Below the pieces are notes generated by a model. The model was not told where the DNA came from and did not search any database. It saw only the letters and a list, made by a program, of their open reading frames with translations. Source: Prevotella sp. (GTDB lineage: Bacteria > Bacteroidota > Bacteroidia > Bacteroidales > Bacteroidaceae). Taken from it: a stretch of 64,000 nt of DNA. Numbering within the stretch: the stretch's first letter is position 1; every line of letters begins with the position of its first letter. The DNA is taken from positions 40,300-104,299 of the forward strand of contig JALETQ010000005.1 in assembly GCA_022781445.1 (NCBI GenBank), in the 5' to 3' direction. The translations under genes were made by a program, and so were the position numbers. Positions 38,105 through 47,056 of this stretch are shown piece after piece.

Positions 38105-38800
38105 TTACTTATCTTTGCCGGTATTCTTTTCCAGCAAGTCGGGTCTGAGCATGCGCGTCCGAGCAAGTGCTTGTTCCATTTCCCATTCCTTGATTTTGGC
38201 TTCATGGCCGCTTAGCAAAATCTCCGGAACCTCCCATCCTTTGTAACTCACCGGTCGTGTATAAATGGGTGCCGACAGCAGATTGTCCTGAAAACTGTCG
38301 GTAAAAGCACTCTGCTCGTCACCGATGGCACCGGGCAACAGTCGGACGATGGCATCGGTCATCACGGCAGCCGCCAACTCTCCCCCCGTCAATACATAGT
38401 CGCCAATGGAAACTTCTTTGGTGATCAGATGCTCTCTGATGCGATGGTCGATACCCTTATAATGTCCGCAGAGAATAATCAGGTTGCCCTTCAATGACAA
38501 TTCGTTGGCCATTGGCTGGCTGAACTGTTCTCCATCAGGGGTTGTAAAAATCACTTCATCGTACGTCCGCTGTTCCTTGAGTGCCGTGATACAGCGGTCA
38601 ATGGGTTCGCACTTCATGACCATACCGGCAAAACCGCCATAGGGATAATCGTCAACCCGACGCCATTTATCGGTGCTGTAGTCACGCAGGTTATGCAGAT
38701 AAATCTCCACAAGTCCTTTCTTTTGCGCACGTTCCAATATCGACTCACGAACAAAGCCCTCCAACATTTCGGGTAAAACGGTGATAATGTCTATTCTCAT
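38105..38800 (-). CDS. trmD: tRNA (guanine(37)-N1)-methyltransferase
   Basis: This 231-residue enzyme places m1G37 in tRNAs to prevent frameshifting. It starts at [13 protein letters not shown] and contains the trefoil-knot SAM motifs [25 protein letters not shown] and [15 protein letters not shown] second ATG immediately upstream (38803) is an alternative start. The promoter -7 box ends only about 6-9 bases before these codons, so the message would be almost leaderless. Confidence 0.96.
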   Translation of the reverse strand: MRIDIITVLPEMLEGFVRESILERAQKKGLVEIYLHNLRDYSTDKWRRVDDYPYGGFAGMVMKCEPIDRCITALKEQRTYDEVIFTTPDGEQFSQPMANELSLKGNLIILCGHYKGIDHRIREHLITKEVSIGDYVLTGGELAAAVMTDAIVRLLPGAIGDEQSAFTDSFQDNLLSAPIYTRPVSYKGWEVPEILLSGHEAKIKEWEMEQALARTRMLRPDLLEKNTGKDK

Positions 38801-38808
38801 CATGTTTG

Positions 38809-38836
38809 CAAAGTTACGACATATATTTGACAACAA
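38809..38836 (-). promoter_or_regulatory. Promoter for trmD, almost at the start codon
   Basis: The minus strand reads TTGTTG (38836-38831) and then TAACTTTG (38816-38809), with consensus spacing. A start site 5-7 bases downstream would fall at or within two codons of the ATGs at 38803/38800. Confidence 0.65.
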
Positions 38837-39033
38837 CGTTATCCACGCCTGCTTTTGTCGTGCAGGTCGGCTTCATGCAGACTTCTTCCGCTCTTTCACC
38901 GCCATTTGCCTTCCGTTCCACCTTCCCTGCTTGCGGTATCTCGAACCCGGGATCGATCGGCCAATATCTCCTGTTTTGCCACTCTCCAAAACGTTGCGAC
39001 ACCCTATTTTTATCGTTCTGCCTCGTACCTCTC

Positions 39034-39122
39034 GCAAAAAGGACAACTTTCACCATGCAAAAGGGCAGGTTTCAACCGGTAAAAGGGCACGAAAGACAAC
39101 GCAAAAGGGCCTGTTTTGCGAC
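39034..39122. repeat. 22-bp periodic array, four units (array 3)
   Basis: GCAAAAAGG, GCAAAAGGG, GTAAAAGGG and GCAAAAGGG start at 39034, 39057, 39079 and 39101, spaced 23, 22 and 22 bases. The remaining 12 bases of each unit differ (for example AGGTTTCAACCG, ACGAAAGACAAC, CTGTTTTGCGAC). There is the same constant-then-variable plan as in array 1 and a core close to that of array 2. Confidence 0.75.
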
Positions 39123-39601
39123 ATGATTGCCTGTGAAAGACTTATCAATGTCGAAAGCTACATATCGAACAGGGCTGTCGCTGATTCTCCAAACGTCACA
39201 ACAGTTTCGTAAAATGAATTATTCTGTGGCGGATATGGCCGTTGCCGTCATCATCATGACATCCGTCTGTCTGTCCCGGCATGGGCATCGCCAATACAGG
39301 CGCACCCGTCTCGGGCATCGCCGAGGAAACAAAACGGCCTCATTGGAAACCTCTACGGAAAGACAAGATGCTATCCGGCACGCAACTTTTACACTGTGAC
39401 TGTGTGTTTTTCCGCTATTTTTCGTAAGTTTGTCGGACACAACACATTCCCGGAAAGAAAGAATGGAATTATAAAAGTCCGGCCACAATGCGCAAGCAGC
39501 CAGACTTGACAAGGTGAAATTCCGAACCACAAATATTGCACAATCAAGAAAAAAATCGTTATTTTGCAAGTCATTATACACTGAAGAAGAAGAATGACAG
39601 T
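39123..39601. other. Intergenic region upstream of the hemerythrin/LuxR gene
   Basis: I see no convincing gene. Around 39350-39385, CTACGGAAAGACAAGATGC with nearby CCGGCACGC recalls the core of the long-palindrome element, possibly a remnant. Confidence 0.4.
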
Positions 39602-40558
39602 ATGAAATACCAAAAAATGTATGAAGCCGAAGACAAGATGATTACGCTCATCCGCGAGAATTACAACATTCTTCAAAGCTTGGGAAGCTTCGGAATTTCA
39701 TTGGGATTCGGTGATAAAACCGTCAGGGAGGTCTGCGAAAACCAAGGAGTGGACTCTTATACCTTTTTAGCTGTCGTGAACTTCACCATCAACGGCTATC
39801 GCAACTACGAGGACGTGGACAAACTTTCCATCCCGACATTGCTGCAATACCTCAAAGCCAGCCATTATTATTTTCTGCAATTCCAACTGCCCACCATCCG
39901 GAAGGAACTTGAAAATGCCCTTGACAAAAATAACAATCTGGCAGGGTTGATCATGAGGCTCTATGACGAGTATGCACATTCTATCCATGTGCACATGCAA
40001 TATGAAGAGAAAACGGTGTTTCCCTACGTAGAATCGCTCTTGGAAAACAGCATTCGCGAGGATTACGACATCGATTATTTTTCCAAACACCACCATGCCA
40101 CCGGACAGAAACTCGCCGAACTGAAAAACATTATCATCAAGTATCTGCCCACTGATGGAATGAGAAACAATCAGCTGACAGCCACCCTCTTCAACCTTTA
40201 CAACAATGAAGAATGGCTCGACCATCACGCTCAAGTGGAAGACGAGATTTTCATTCCTGCCATCCGTGCGCTCGAAAAGAAGCTCAAACAGCGCGACATA
40301 TCTACCAAGATATCGCACATGATACAAAAAAACAGCGATAGCGAAGATATTCTGAGCGAACGAGAGAAAGATGTCATCGTCGCCGTCGTTCAAGGCATGA
40401 CCAACAAAGAAATAGCCGAACACTTGTATATCAGCACCAATACCGTCATCACCCATCGTCGAAACATTGCAAAAAAACTGCAGATACACAGTCCGGCAGG
40501 ACTTACCATCTATGCCATTGTGAACGGCTTGGTAGACATTTCTTCCGTAAAGATGTAA
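39602..40558 (+). CDS. Hemerythrin-like (RIC/ScdA-type) sensor fused to a LuxR-type DNA-binding domain
   Basis: This is a 318-residue protein. Residues 15-60 resemble the short N-terminal ScdA/RIC domain, but without its Cys-Cys pair. Residues about 80-225 have the hemerythrin pattern of RIC di-iron proteins, with candidate ligands His88, His129/131, Glu135, His163-165, His208/209 and Glu213/215 (HVHMQYEEKTVFPYV and WLDHHAQVEDEIFIPAI). Residues about 250-318 are a LuxR/NarL helix-turn-helix (LSEREKDVIVAVVQGMTNKE, ISTNTVITHRRNIAKKL). It would sense NO, oxygen or iron status through a di-iron site and act directly on DNA; that is inference. The next gene, a related regulator, starts 3 bases later. 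Confidence 0.82.
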   Translation: MKYQKMYEAEDKMITLIRENYNILQSLGSFGISLGFGDKTVREVCENQGVDSYTFLAVVNFTINGYRNYEDVDKLSIPTLLQYLKASHYYFLQFQLPTIRKELENALDKNNNLAGLIMRLYDEYAHSIHVHMQYEEKTVFPYVESLLENSIREDYDIDYFSKHHHATGQKLAELKNIIIKYLPTDGMRNNQLTATLFNLYNNEEWLDHHAQVEDEIFIPAIRALEKKLKQRDISTKISHMIQKNSDSEDILSEREKDVIVAVVQGMTNKEIAEHLYISTNTVITHRRNIAKKLQIHSPAGLTIYAIVNGLVDISSVKM

Positions 40559-40561
40559 CAA

Positions 40562-41170
40562 ATGACACACATTTCTCATCCCACCCGTCCGCAAATAGCC
40601 GTCATCGAGCCGAATGTGTTGGCCGCCATAGGCCTCAAGAACCTTCTCCAAGAAGTGATTCCGTTCATGGAGGTTAACATATTCAATTCCTTTGCCGAAT
40701 TCGAGCCGGACAAAGCCGATCGTTTTGTACACTACTTCGCTCACGTCAGCATCGTACTGACCAACCGAGAGTTTTTCACCGCCCACCGGCATAAGACCAT
40801 CGTACTCACCAATTCGATAGAGGCTTCGACCTCTTTGGGCAAATTTTTCAGCCTTTGCACCCACGTCTCAGAAAAAGAATTCATCAAGTCACTGCTCGTT
40901 TTGGAACAGAGTGCCCACGCGCATGGCCGAAACCTGCCATCCGTTTCGTGGGAAAAGACCAACCGGTGCCTGTCCGAAAGAGAAGTCGAAGTGATGGCAC
41001 AGATTGTCAAAGGCTACCTGAACAAAGAGATTGCCGACCACTTGAACATCAGTATCACAACAGTCATTACCCATCGAAAGAACCTGATGGAAAAACTGCA
41101 CGTGAAGAGTATCTCTGCACTAACCATCTATGCGGTGATGAACGGTTATGTAGATATCAACACCATTTAA
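40562..41170 (+). CDS. LuxR-type regulator with a degenerate receiver-like N-terminus
   Basis: This is a 202-residue protein. Residues 10-120 have the strand/helix rhythm of a response-regulator receiver (IAVIEPNVLAAIGLKNLL), but the acidic pair at strand 1 is reduced to one Glu. Where the phospho-acceptor Asp is expected, the sequence reads HVSIVLTN. Residues about 136-202 are a NarL-type helix-turn-helix very like that of the upstream gene (LSEREVEVMAQIVKGYLNKE, ISITTVITHRKNLMEKL). No histidine kinase is adjacent. It most likely works with the hemerythrin fusion rather than by phosphotransfer. Confidence 0.8.
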   Translation: MTHISHPTRPQIAVIEPNVLAAIGLKNLLQEVIPFMEVNIFNSFAEFEPDKADRFVHYFAHVSIVLTNREFFTAHRHKTIVLTNSIEASTSLGKFFSLCTHVSEKEFIKSLLVLEQSAHAHGRNLPSVSWEKTNRCLSEREVEVMAQIVKGYLNKEIADHLNISITTVITHRKNLMEKLHVKSISALTIYAVMNGYVDINTI

Positions 41171-41279
41171 TATATGCGGTCGGTGTTCCGTCCCGACAAA
41201 TAGTGTCCGCGGGTCACCTTTCCAACGACTCGGTAAAACTCCCGACAAATATATCGCCCATCATTGACCCCAGTTTTCC

Positions 41280-42140
41280 ATGCACAACATTCTCATCGCT
41301 GACAGCGGGAGCACCAAAACCGATTGGTGCGTCATCAACGGATCCGAAATCATCCTGCGGACAGAGACCGAAGGCATCAACCCCATAGTACAAAATGAAG
41401 CCGACATTGCAGCTATCCTACAGCAGGTCAAGAGTCAGTCGGAAGATCTCGATCCACCATCAAGGCTGTATTTCTATGGGAGCGGCATCCGTACCGGCAT
41501 GATAGAACCGATGAAGGCCTTACTGTCGAGACATCTGCAAGTCGAACCGGTTGTGCAATCGGATCTGGTGGGGGCGGCAAAAGCCTTATGCGGACGAAAC
41601 GAAGGACTGGCCTGCATCCTTGGAACCGGCTCGAACTCATGTCTGTATGATGGAACGAAAATCATCGCCAATACCCCTTCGCTGGGATATATTCTCGGTG
41701 ACGAAGGTGGAGGAGCCGCTTTGGGGAAACGCTTTCTTAACGCCATCCTCAAACGTCGATTGCCTGCAAATCTGATAAAAGATTACGAAGCTGAATTCGG
41801 GTACAGTGTGGACGAAATCATCAGACGCATCTATCGTGAGGCAATGCCTAATCGCTTCATGGCTTCGTTCTCACCTTTCATACACCGACATCTCGACTGC
41901 AAACCGCTCCACGATATGGTGGTCGACAACTTCAAGTCATTCTTCAGCCTCAACCTCACCCCCTATGAGCGGAAAGATTTGCCCGTCAATGCCGTCGGCA
42001 GCATGGCTTTCTTTTACCGACAAGCCCTGAAAGAAGCCGCCGAAGCAGAAGGCTACCGGCTCGGTCTGGTGGTGAAGAGTCCTATGGAAGGGCTGATTGA
42101 CTACCATGCCGCCGGCAACGATGAGACAAACAGTCGATAA
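41280..42140 (+). CDS. BadF/BadG/BcrA/BcrD-type ATPase (N-acetylglucosamine kinase-like)
   Basis: This 286-residue protein has the ASKHA fold, with phosphate 1 loop IADSGSTKTDWCV, phosphate 2 ILGTGSNSCLYDG and GYILGDEGGGAALGKRFL. This layout matches bacterial GlcNAc-kinase-like proteins common in Bacteroidetes. A role in amino-sugar recycling is plausible but unproven; the neighbours give no help. Confidence 0.82.
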   Translation: MHNILIADSGSTKTDWCVINGSEIILRTETEGINPIVQNEADIAAILQQVKSQSEDLDPPSRLYFYGSGIRTGMIEPMKALLSRHLQVEPVVQSDLVGAAKALCGRNEGLACILGTGSNSCLYDGTKIIANTPSLGYILGDEGGGAALGKRFLNAILKRRLPANLIKDYEAEFGYSVDEIIRRIYREAMPNRFMASFSPFIHRHLDCKPLHDMVVDNFKSFFSLNLTPYERKDLPVNAVGSMAFFYRQALKEAAEAEGYRLGLVVKSPMEGLIDYHAAGNDETNSR

Positions 42141-42173
42141 CCGCCCCCTCTTTCCCTTCGCGAACTCAACATC

Positions 42174-42749
42174 ATGAACCCTCAATCCGGCAGAATCATG
42201 AGCTTCCCCCGCCAAATTCCTTTCCATCCGGCAGCAACCACCCGGCTGTCGCAGCCTTCAAACCCCGACAACAACCCAAACGACCGATTCATCAAGAAGG
42301 CAAACCGGAAAAGTGTATCCACCTGTCTGCATTACATGGTGCTGCTCGTCATGACATTGGTGGCAGGCAATACCTCGGCAATGCCGACAGACACGACCAT
42401 CTTTTGCGGTACGATTCGAAACAGCGAATACAAGATATACATCACGATGGACTTTTATCATCAAAAGGTCCGGGTGGCAGACGAGGATTTATTGGGCGAC
42501 ATGCCCGGCTACCTCGGCACCGATGACAGCAACCGCCGATGGTTCATTCTTGAAGCGACATTCAAGAACAACGGCACGGTCGATCTTTCGTTCGTCAACG
42601 ACGACGGTAGTGAAGATTTCAAAGCCGAACTCATCTACTATTCCAACGGCGAATATCTGCTGCGACATCTGAAAGGAAGCCCGCTCAAAACCGTATCTCA
42701 AAAGAAGTGGCTGAAGCTTCCAAAGGAACTGTATTTCAGAAAGCAATGA
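42174..42749 (+). CDS. Hypothetical exported protein
   Basis: This 191-residue protein is not recognised. The frame starts at 42174, but a hydrophobic stretch at residues 55-70 (MVLLVMTLVAGNTSAM) looks like a signal peptide. The real start may therefore be near 42336, giving a mature protein of about 120 residues. The rest is a soluble strand-rich domain (IYITMDFYHQKVRVADEDLL, GEYLLRHLKGSPLKTV) ending LPKELYFRKQ. It is 33 bases downstream of the BadF-type gene and on the same strand. Confidence 0.55.
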   Translation: MNPQSGRIMSFPRQIPFHPAATTRLSQPSNPDNNPNDRFIKKANRKSVSTCLHYMVLLVMTLVAGNTSAMPTDTTIFCGTIRNSEYKIYITMDFYHQKVRVADEDLLGDMPGYLGTDDSNRRWFILEATFKNNGTVDLSFVNDDGSEDFKAELIYYSNGEYLLRHLKGSPLKTVSQKKWLKLPKELYFRKQ

Positions 42750-43254
42750 CCACTTCCGGCAATTCTTCCCTCCACAGATGCAAGCATAAAAGACAGTTTT
42801 TGCATCCAGCCCGTCATGACAAGAGTGTTCCAAGCACTCTCCCATGCCAATTCATGAGACAGGCACACCCGACACATCCACCGCAACAAAACACGTCCGA
42901 TTCAATAAAGGTGGATTCTATTAATTACCATCGAAACAAAAAAAATTAGATAATGGATTACGTTTTGCCATCTTTCGGACTCTTTCCGGCTCAAATTGCC
43001 GGTTAGCTCAGCCGTTATGACCGCATAACCCCTTCGTTCACTTGCAATTTTCCCTCGAAGATAATCTCGAAATCTGACAACGCTGACTAATAAGACCCAC
43101 TTGAATCAAATCAAATCGACAGCCATGACCGCAGAAAAATACCGGCTTCCGCCATCCGGACACCGGTGAAAGACACCGAAAAGAACAACCTTAATCTGGC
43201 GATCGGCAACGCTATAGGGCTTATAAACCGACAATTAAAGACACTTTCTTTGGT
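42750..43254. other. Intergenic region upstream of sppA
   Basis: There is no credible gene. A small hairpin, GTTATG/CATAAC, lies at 43014-43029. The 3' part contains the sppA promoter. Confidence 0.5.
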
Positions 43255-43280
43255 TTTGTCGGTCATTTTTTCTATATTTG
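43255..43280 (+). promoter_or_regulatory. Promoter for sppA (and possibly lpxK onward)
   Basis: TTTG at 43255-43258 and TATATTTG at 43273-43280 fit the consensus with slightly short spacing. The leader is about 60 bases. Confidence 0.65.
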
Positions 43281-43345
43281 CAAATCAAAATACTATATCG
43301 ACGGATTTATTCCTGACAACGATCAACTAACAAAAAGCATTCACA

Positions 43346-45127
43346 ATGAAAGAGTTTTTCAAAATGGTTTTCGCCTCCATGTTGGGCTTCCTGCTGTTTA
43401 TTTTGCTCATCGGATTTCTCGGTGTATTGTCTATCATGGGTATGATAGCTTCATCCGAAGCCACGAAAGAAGTGGAAGACAAATCTGTCATGGTGCTGAA
43501 CCTCAGCGGTACACTCAATGAGAGAAGCGAAAACATACCGGGCTTTTTGAGCTTTCTGAACTTTCCCGAATCCGGTTTGGGCTTGGAAGAGGTTCTCGAT
43601 GCCATCCGTAAAGCCAAGGAAAACGACAAGATAAAAGGCATTTACATCGAGTCGGGCATGTTCTCCTCGGACTCATGGGCTTCGCTGCAGGCCATCCGGC
43701 GCGCATTGGCGGACTTCAAGTCGAGTGGAAAAAAAGTGGTGGCTTACGGCGACAGCTACTCACAAGAAACCTATTACATAGCATCCGTAGCCGATAAGGT
43801 TTATCTCAATCCCGAAGGCATGCTCGACTGGCACGGCATTGCTTCCGAACCGATGTTCTTCAAAGACCTGATGGCAAAGTTCGGTGTCAAAATGCAACTG
43901 GCAAAAGTGGGCAAATACAAGAGCTTTCCCGAAACATTCACTGCCGACAAGATGAGCGACGCCAACCGTGAACAAATCACAGCTTTCATCAACGGCATTT
44001 GGAAAAATGTCTGCAACGATGTTTCTGCCAGTCGAAAAATCAGCATCGACTCGCTCAATGCCTATGCCGACCGTCTCGTAATGCTCGAAGATCCGAAAGA
44101 GTTATTGGCAAAGCGCATGGTCGACGGTTTCCTTTACACCGACCAAGTGAAAGACGAAGTGAAGAAAATCATGGGTCTTGAAGCCGATGACGAAATCGAC
44201 CAGCTGGGCATTGCCGACATGACACTCGTGCAAGACAAACGCAACGAAGGCGACCAGATTGCCGTTTACTATGCCTGCGGCGACATCGTGGTGGGCAACG
44301 AAACAAGCAATGGCCCATCGAGCGGTTACCAAATTGCATCGCAAAAGGTGTGCAGAGATCTGCAAAATCTTATGGACGATGACGACGTGAAGGCAGTGGT
44401 TCTCCGTATCAACAGCGGAGGAGGAAGTGCCTATGCCTCCGAACAGATCTGGAGACAGGTGGAACTGTTGAAGAAAAAGAAACCGGTGGTGGTATCGATG
44501 GGCGGCATGGCTGCCTCGGGTGGCTATTACATCAGCTCGGGGTCTTCATGGATTGTTGCCGAACCTACAACTTTGACGGGCAGTATCGGCATCTTCGGCA
44601 TGTTTCCCGACATGAGCGGATTGCTGAAAGACAAACTCGGTGTGAAGTTTGACGAGGTGAAAACCAACCGGAACAGCACGTTCGGCACCAAAAGCCGCCC
44701 GTTTACCGAACAAGAAATTGCCTATCTCGAAAAATATGTGGAACGCGGTTACAAGCTGTTTACCAAACGCGTTGCCGACGGAAGGAAAATGACCGCGACA
44801 CAAGTGGAAGCCATTGCCCAAGGAAGGGTATGGATTGGCGAAGATGCTTTGCGCATCAAGCTGGTCGACCAGTTGGGCGGTCTTGACACGGCTGTCAGTA
44901 AAGCTGCCAAGCTGGCTAAACTATCGGAATATTATACGGAGAACTATCCTGCCCGAAGAGATCTGCTCGACGAGTTGATGAACGGCTCTGCAGGGACTGA
45001 CAACTACCTCGACGAACGAATGAGAGCTGCTTTGGGAGAATACTACCAACCTCTGATGATGCTCAAGACAATGCCCTACAGGGATGCCATTCAGGCAAGA
45101 ATACCTTTCGATCTCCGATTAAGATAA
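43346..45127 (+). CDS. sppA: Signal peptide peptidase SppA, 67K type
   Basis: This 593-residue inner-membrane serine protease degrades cleaved signal peptides. One N-terminal membrane helix (residues 8-32) is followed by two tandem S49 domains. The N-terminal domain carries the region of the catalytic lysine (DKIKGIYIE), and the C-terminal domain carries VLRINSGGGSAYASEQIW and the nucleophile serine in MGGMAASGGYYISS. The length fits the E. coli-type long form. The lpxK gene starts 38 bases downstream. Confidence 0.95.
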   Translation: MKEFFKMVFASMLGFLLFILLIGFLGVLSIMGMIASSEATKEVEDKSVMVLNLSGTLNERSENIPGFLSFLNFPESGLGLEEVLDAIRKAKENDKIKGIYIESGMFSSDSWASLQAIRRALADFKSSGKKVVAYGDSYSQETYYIASVADKVYLNPEGMLDWHGIASEPMFFKDLMAKFGVKMQLAKVGKYKSFPETFTADKMSDANREQITAFINGIWKNVCNDVSASRKISIDSLNAYADRLVMLEDPKELLAKRMVDGFLYTDQVKDEVKKIMGLEADDEIDQLGIADMTLVQDKRNEGDQIAVYYACGDIVVGNETSNGPSSGYQIASQKVCRDLQNLMDDDDVKAVVLRINSGGGSAYASEQIWRQVELLKKKKPVVVSMGGMAASGGYYISSGSSWIVAEPTTLTGSIGIFGMFPDMSGLLKDKLGVKFDEVKTNRNSTFGTKSRPFTEQEIAYLEKYVERGYKLFTKRVADGRKMTATQVEAIAQGRVWIGEDALRIKLVDQLGGLDTAVSKAAKLAKLSEYYTENYPARRDLLDELMNGSAGTDNYLDERMRAALGEYYQPLMMLKTMPYRDAIQARIPFDLRLR

Positions 45128-45165
45128 AACGAGCGTGACACGACAACCGACAGATATGTGATGAC

Positions 45166-46338
45166 ATGGAAGGCGACTTCGTTAAAATCAATCCGTGGTT
45201 AATACCCTTTAGCTGGATATACGGGGCAGGGGTGAACATCAGAAACTTTCTCTTTGACTGGAAAATACTCAGGAGTAAGTCTTTTGACCTGCCTGTCATC
45301 TCTGTCGGCAACATCACGGTTGGTGGATCGGGAAAGACCCCTCATGTGGAATATCTGATCAGACTGTTGCAAGACAAATACCGGGTGGCTGTGTTAAGCC
45401 GGGGATATAAGCGCAGGAGCAAAGGTTTCATCCTTGCCGACGCGAAACACCGGACCGAAGATGTGGGAGATGAACCCTACCAGCTGAAAAAGAAGTTCGG
45501 CCAAATTCATGTGGCAGTAGACGCCGACCGTTGTCATGGCATCGAAACATTGCGTTCGCTCAGCGAAACCAAAGATACGCAAGTCATTCTCTTGGATGAC
45601 GCTTACCAGCACCGATACGTCAAACCCGGCATCAACATCCTGCTGGTCGATTATCACAGACTGATCATCTACGACCGCTTGCTACCCGCCGGCAGACTGA
45701 GAGAGCCGAAAGAAAGCAAGTCGAGAGCCGACATCGTGATTGTTACCAAGTGCCCACAAGATATGACCTCAATGGACTATCGCGTCATCAAAAAAGCACT
45801 CGACCTTTATCCTTATCAAATGTTGCTTTTCAGCTCCATAGACTATGGACGCCTACAACCCATGTATTGTGGTGGTTCGAGGACATTGTCTTCTATCACG
45901 AAGAAGGAGAATATCCTGTTACTAACCGGCATTGCATCGCCCGAACAGTTGTTACTCGATCTACAACCCTACACCAAGAATATTACGCATCTGTCCTTTC
46001 CCGACCATCATCAGTTCACCAACGACGATTTGGAAACCATCAATACTACGTTTGCCGAAATGCCTTCACCCAAGACGATCATCACGACAGAGAAAGATGC
46101 TGCACGATTATTCGGAATGAAAGGGCTGAACGAACAGACAAGACATCATCTTTACATTTTGCCTATCAAAATAAAATTCATGCAAGAAGGAGAAGAAATC
46201 TTCAATCAAAAAATACTCAATTATGTACGAGAAAATACAAGAAACAGCGGCTTGGCTCAAGAGCAAGATGACAACCAGCCCCAAGACAGCCATCATTCTG
46301 GGAACGGGATTAGGACAATTAGCTTCAGAAATAACTGA
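45166..46338 (+). CDS. lpxK: Tetraacyldisaccharide 4'-kinase
   Basis: This 390-residue enzyme phosphorylates the lipid A disaccharide at the 4' position. The membrane-interacting N-terminus is followed by the P-loop region VGNITVGGSGKTPHVEYL, then LSRGYKRRSKGF, DVGDEPYQL, and LLDDAYQHRYVKPG. The family-like part ends near residue 355 (KILNYVREN). The final 35 residues are low in complexity and overlap the purine nucleoside phosphorylase gene by 116 bases in another frame. Confidence 0.93.
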   Translation: MEGDFVKINPWLIPFSWIYGAGVNIRNFLFDWKILRSKSFDLPVISVGNITVGGSGKTPHVEYLIRLLQDKYRVAVLSRGYKRRSKGFILADAKHRTEDVGDEPYQLKKKFGQIHVAVDADRCHGIETLRSLSETKDTQVILLDDAYQHRYVKPGINILLVDYHRLIIYDRLLPAGRLREPKESKSRADIVIVTKCPQDMTSMDYRVIKKALDLYPYQMLLFSSIDYGRLQPMYCGGSRTLSSITKKENILLLTGIASPEQLLLDLQPYTKNITHLSFPDHHQFTNDDLETINTTFAEMPSPKTIITTEKDAARLFGMKGLNEQTRHHLYILPIKIKFMQEGEEIFNQKILNYVRENTRNSGLAQEQDDNQPQDSHHSGNGIRTISFRNN

Positions 46339-47041
46339 CACTCACGAAATATCATACACCGACATCCCTCATTTCCCGATTTCGACCGTGGAAGGTCATG
46401 CCGGCAAACTCATTTTCGGCAAGCTCGGCGACATCGAAATACTGGCGATGCAGGGACGTTTCCACTTTTATGAAGGCTACAACATGAAAGAAGTGACGTT
46501 TCCCGTGCGTGTCATGTATGAGCTGGGCATCAAGACCTTGTTCGTCTCCAACGCAGCTGGAGGCATGAACCCATCATTCAAGATTGGTGACCTGATGATC
46601 ATCAAGGATCACATCAACTTCTTCCCCGAGCATCCGTTGCATGGCAAGAACTTCCCAACAGGTCCTCGCTTCCCCGACATGCACGAAACCTACGATCACG
46701 CCCTGATTGCCACCGCCAAACAGATTGCTGCCGAGAAAGGCATCAGAATCATGGAAGGTGTCTACATCGGTGTTCAAGGACCGACCTTCGAAACTCCTGC
46801 CGAGTACAGAATGTTTTACCGATTGGGTGCCGATGCCGTGGGCATGAGTACCGTCCCCGAAGTCATCGTGGCACACCATTGTGGTATCAAAACATTCGGC
46901 ATCAGCATCATCACGGACCTCGGATTGGAAGAACAGCCCGTAGAGGTGAGCCATGAGGAGGTGCAAGAGGCTGCCAACAAGGCGCAACCCCTGATGACCG
47001 AAATCATGAGAGAGATGATCCGCAGAACGAACGAGGCATAA
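46223..47041 (+). CDS. Purine nucleoside phosphorylase (PNP-I family)
   Basis: This 272-residue enzyme cleaves purine nucleosides with phosphate in salvage. It shows the trimeric-PNP signatures ILGTGLGQLA, FPISTVEGHAGKLIFG, MQGRFHFYEGY, VSNAAGGMNPSFKIGDLM and VGMSTVPEVIVA. The start at MYEKIQETAAWLKSKM lies inside the lpxK frame, and its position fits family N-termini. It is followed by thiL after 15 bases. Confidence 0.95.
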   Translation: MYEKIQETAAWLKSKMTTSPKTAIILGTGLGQLASEITDTHEISYTDIPHFPISTVEGHAGKLIFGKLGDIEILAMQGRFHFYEGYNMKEVTFPVRVMYELGIKTLFVSNAAGGMNPSFKIGDLMIIKDHINFFPEHPLHGKNFPTGPRFPDMHETYDHALIATAKQIAAEKGIRIMEGVYIGVQGPTFETPAEYRMFYRLGADAVGMSTVPEVIVAHHCGIKTFGISIITDLGLEEQPVEVSHEEVQEAANKAQPLMTEIMREMIRRTNEA

Positions 47042-47056
47042 ACGGAAAGGCAACAA

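Noticed and set aside
38781..39212. 143-codon plus-strand frame running through the trmD promoter and array 3
   Set aside because: It is anti-parallel to the trmD start and crosses a tandem array, and its composition is not protein-like.
43000..43035. tRNA-like sequence GCCGGTTAGCTCAGCCGTTA
   Set aside because: It resembles a D arm, but no anticodon arm, T arm or acceptor pairing follows.
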